NCBI GenBank assembly: GCA_016935665.1
Contig: JAFGQN010000064.1
Span: forward strand, 1-64,000
Direction of reading: 5' to 3'
DNA from: Deltaproteobacteria bacterium
Lineage (GTDB): Bacteria > Myxococcota_A > Polyangia > JAAYKL01
Length of the DNA stretch: 64,000 bases
Position numbers and translations under genes: made by a program. Positions 62,801 to 64,000 of the stretch are shown here, in pieces (position 1 is the first letter of the stretch; each line of letters opens with the position of its first letter). The notes under the pieces were generated by a model. The model ran no database searches. It was not told the DNA's origin and saw only the letters and a list, made by a program, of their open reading frames with translations.

Positions 62801-64000
62801 TGTGATAGATGCCGACGATAGAGCAACCCGATTTGAGTATGATACTCGTGGGCGCATCGCTAAAGAGATTTTTCCCAACGGTGCATTTGTCACATATGCC
62901 TACGACAACGTCGCCAATACAATGACAGTAACCGATGAACGCAATTTCTCAACGGAATATCACTATGATTCCTTTGACCGGCTGATTGAAAAGGTCGACC
63001 CCTATCAGTATCGGACGCGTTACGCATACGACAGGCATCATCAGCTCGTCGGCATTGAAAATCCAAATGGCGACAGCTACGACTATGGGTATGATGATCA
63101 GCAACGGCTGATAATGAAGATTGATGAAGACGGTGTCAGGCGGGAGTATCGTTACGATGCAAACGGAAACAAAGTTTATGCCGGTGATAACACGGGGAAA
63201 GGCATTACGTACACGTACGATCACAAAAACCGACTCCTTTCCCAAATCAATGAAATGAATGAAGTGGTTGCATATAAATATAATGATGCAGAAAATACAA
63301 AGACTGAAACCATCGCTGATGGCAAAGATTACCTGTACCAGTACGACAAAATGGGCAGAATTGTGCGGGAAGTGAACCGTGGAGGAGATGAACAGCGTTT
63401 TGAATATGACGGTAATGGAAATCAAATTTACAAACGTGCATTTGATGGCCAGGAATTCTTTTATACCTACGATTATCGCAACAAACTAACCGAAGCAGTG
63501 TATCCGGATGGAACCAGTGCAACCTATGCCTACGATAAACATGGCAATCTTACTGCTGCAACTAATTCAGACAGTTCGTTGCAGTTTGAATACGATGAAA
63601 TGAATCGGCCTGTCCTGACTCGGGATTTGGCGAAGCAAAACGAAATCGCTTTTGAGTATGACTGGGCCGGAAACAGAAATTTTGTTTCCTGGAATAACGG
63701 GGAGCGCACCCAGCGGTTTGAATACGGAAAAGTCAATGAACTCATTCAGGCCACGGATTACGAAGGGAACAGCGTACAGATGGTCTATGATGCGCTGGGG
63801 AGGGAAATTCAACGAATACATTCGGGAGGCAGTACCACCGACAAAGGCTATACTCCCGCAGGCCGACTGCAATATGTAAGAAACAGCAGCGAGCAGTCCG
63901 GGCGGCTCCTGCCCTCCAGAGCATATGTATATGACTCAGCGGGAAACATTGATTATCAGATAAACGACGAAGGTCGGATACAAAAGTACGAATACGACGC
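59820..64000 (+). CDS. RHS-repeat lipoprotein, 3' end outside the window
   Basis: An open frame of at least 1393 codons that runs off the window. The signal peptide ends FLHIAC (lipobox). An acidic linker follows, then a DUF6531/RHS N-terminal part (NNLIAINRRYDSF, FGKGWSFGYD), interrupted at about 247-348 by an Ala/Glu/Lys-rich coiled coil. The domain resumes (GTITLIDTAGRSHLYN) and then about 40 YD repeats (YxYDxxGxL-type) run to the edge. RHS proteins form hollow shells holding C-terminal toxins or serve as wall-associated proteins; the C-terminus is unseen, so the toxin question is open. GAGGTTATC precedes the ATG. Confidence 0.9.
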   Translation, partial: MKKSIFFILFLFTFFLHIACQDTLNDEPRKSQTDNNSIEEKQLISMEDKRLLDDSIQFESTSEESSSVSEQADEHNVIAENIPGRVSQNWATQFELVGAACSAELEAQTVAHITILDDFNRLVQERKLEAVAAFESAMTWNQTNPDKQDQPKSLPVGNLVSENSDFAFSYFNNLIAINRRYDSFNNSSHSFGKGWSFGYDTRVIMGGAPGLNKVLDALRALSLDVDENYTVIQSGNAELIEHVRTCNTMAQSLYELAVEAVEEATANLKKAEAARDDARIESAASLLSESNDKLVLATENSARWESSSNELAYSQLECDLAVTALKTQLSDLSTVLQQQAALTKSNLAKNIYTINSSDPDSLQYTGDGTITLIDTAGRSHLYNIDVDPDFTSNQTYANGEVNYYPEGATTTPQRPSNTFLHLMPDGGYVFTSENRSMYIYDFFGQLQEIRDRNGNAIEFSYMDHELVGISDGFGRTITIKRVDGRITAITDPQQRMFTYDYDENGLLTSHTDAMQRTTAYLYEEGRLTDIISTESAHNHWTYEELDGTFVISSKTDSGGNMTHFRYFPKERRYEYENAEGIIRRTYYNDRNLTEKIETGDGSSVRLTYDDQDFLQSVTDPMGNTDMYEYDANGNLLSHINALLQEERWTYDEWGQPLSHTDLAGFTTQYHYDANGNHTATRFSDNTQVAYQYDDHGLLIGIIDQMGNPVVYEYDSFGYISKAVNQDSLEAQYENDIFGNKLTYIDSWGSVYQYTYNIDGTIKEILNQDNQRVAYTYTPAGQLDTFTDGRGNVTDYDYDANGRVSKEIGPTGIQTEYVYRRDGLLVEKVVDDQHTRYNYNERGFLTEIEESETGRVTQYTYFPSGAQETVTDAGGSVYRYEYTPVGQIKNTWCNDEISSSYSYNSKGQIERISSGNNGSISFQYDSQNRITKVVDALGYAEEYEYGATGEKTGYIDKNGNHWRYTYTKTGKLDSTIDPEGNVTWNIYNEKGLLESVIDADDRATRFEYDTRGRIAKEIFPNGAFVTYAYDNVANTMTVTDERNFSTEYHYDSFDRLIEKVDPYQYRTRYAYDRHHQLVGIENPNGDSYDYGYDDQQRLIMKIDEDGVRREYRYDANGNKVYAGDNTGKGITYTYDHKNRLLSQINEMNEVVAYKYNDAENTKTETIADGKDYLYQYDKMGRIVREVNRGGDEQRFEYDGNGNQIYKRAFDGQEFFYTYDYRNKLTEAVYPDGTSATYAYDKHGNLTAATNSDSSLQFEYDEMNRPVLTRDLAKQNEIAFEYDWAGNRNFVSWNNGERTQRFEYGKVNELIQATDYEGNSVQMVYDALGREIQRIHSGGSTTDKGYTPAGRLQYVRNSSEQSGRLLPSRAYVYDSAGNIDYQINDEGRIQKYEYD

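Noticed and set aside
1-64000. tRNA, rRNA and CRISPR arrays
   Set aside because: I looked for tRNA T-loop words (GTTCGAATC-like), rRNA segments and spaced direct repeats in the gaps, and found none.

Overview
This window comes from a bacterial chromosome of about 50% GC with dense genes. The content points to a deltaproteobacterial or Myxococcota/Bradymonadota-like lineage: many lipoproteins, tandem Myxococcus-type cysteine-rich (DUF4215) repeats around a fibro-slime domain, FN3 modules of the GDD type, several sigma-54 activators and large secreted multidomain proteins. This lineage call is inference; there is no rRNA or tRNA gene here to confirm it.

Region 1 (0-14.5 kb) is mostly signalling. 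It holds a hybrid histidine kinase with a degenerate ATPase domain, a lipoprotein-like Memo/AMMECR1 fusion, two sigma-54-activator relatives (one without a receiver, one with lost GAFTGA and altered Walker B motifs), and a chemosensory cluster: a CheA with two HPt domains, CheY, CheR, CheD, an HDOD protein, a second CheY, a CheX-like phosphatase and CheB. No receptor and no free-standing CheW lie in the window.

Region 2 (15-24 kb) is a single 2958-codon gene for a lipoprotein subtilase followed by about 16 FN3 and 5 discoidin-like modules. Region 3 (24-37 kb) is accessory and partly decaying. It contains a possible group II intron fragment, small zinc-ribbon and hypothetical genes, a lipoprotein with four six-cysteine modules, frameshifted remnants of a patatin-like gene and of a radical SAM/SPASM gene, an M15 peptidase, a DUF4846 protein, a histidine phosphatase, an aryl-sulfotransferase-like lipoprotein, an FG-GAP lipoprotein and a CoiA-like protein lacking its usual glutamate.

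Region 4 (37-47 kb) has an envelope-stress-like operon (two LiaF-like membrane proteins, a LytS-type kinase and a LytTR regulator), a carboxypeptidase-regulatory-like lipoprotein and a 1389-aa lipoprotein with 12 cysteine-rich modules on each side of a fibro-slime domain.

Region 5 (47-64 kb) has a divergent radical SAM / GH3 pair, then a housekeeping block gatC-gatA-gatB-aspS-secA. AspRS carries a non-discriminating signature, which fits Asn-tRNA(Asn) being made by transamidation. It ends with palindromic repeats, a CAP-domain lipoprotein, a small zinc-ribbon ORF and the 5' 4.2 kb of an RHS-repeat lipoprotein that runs off the window.
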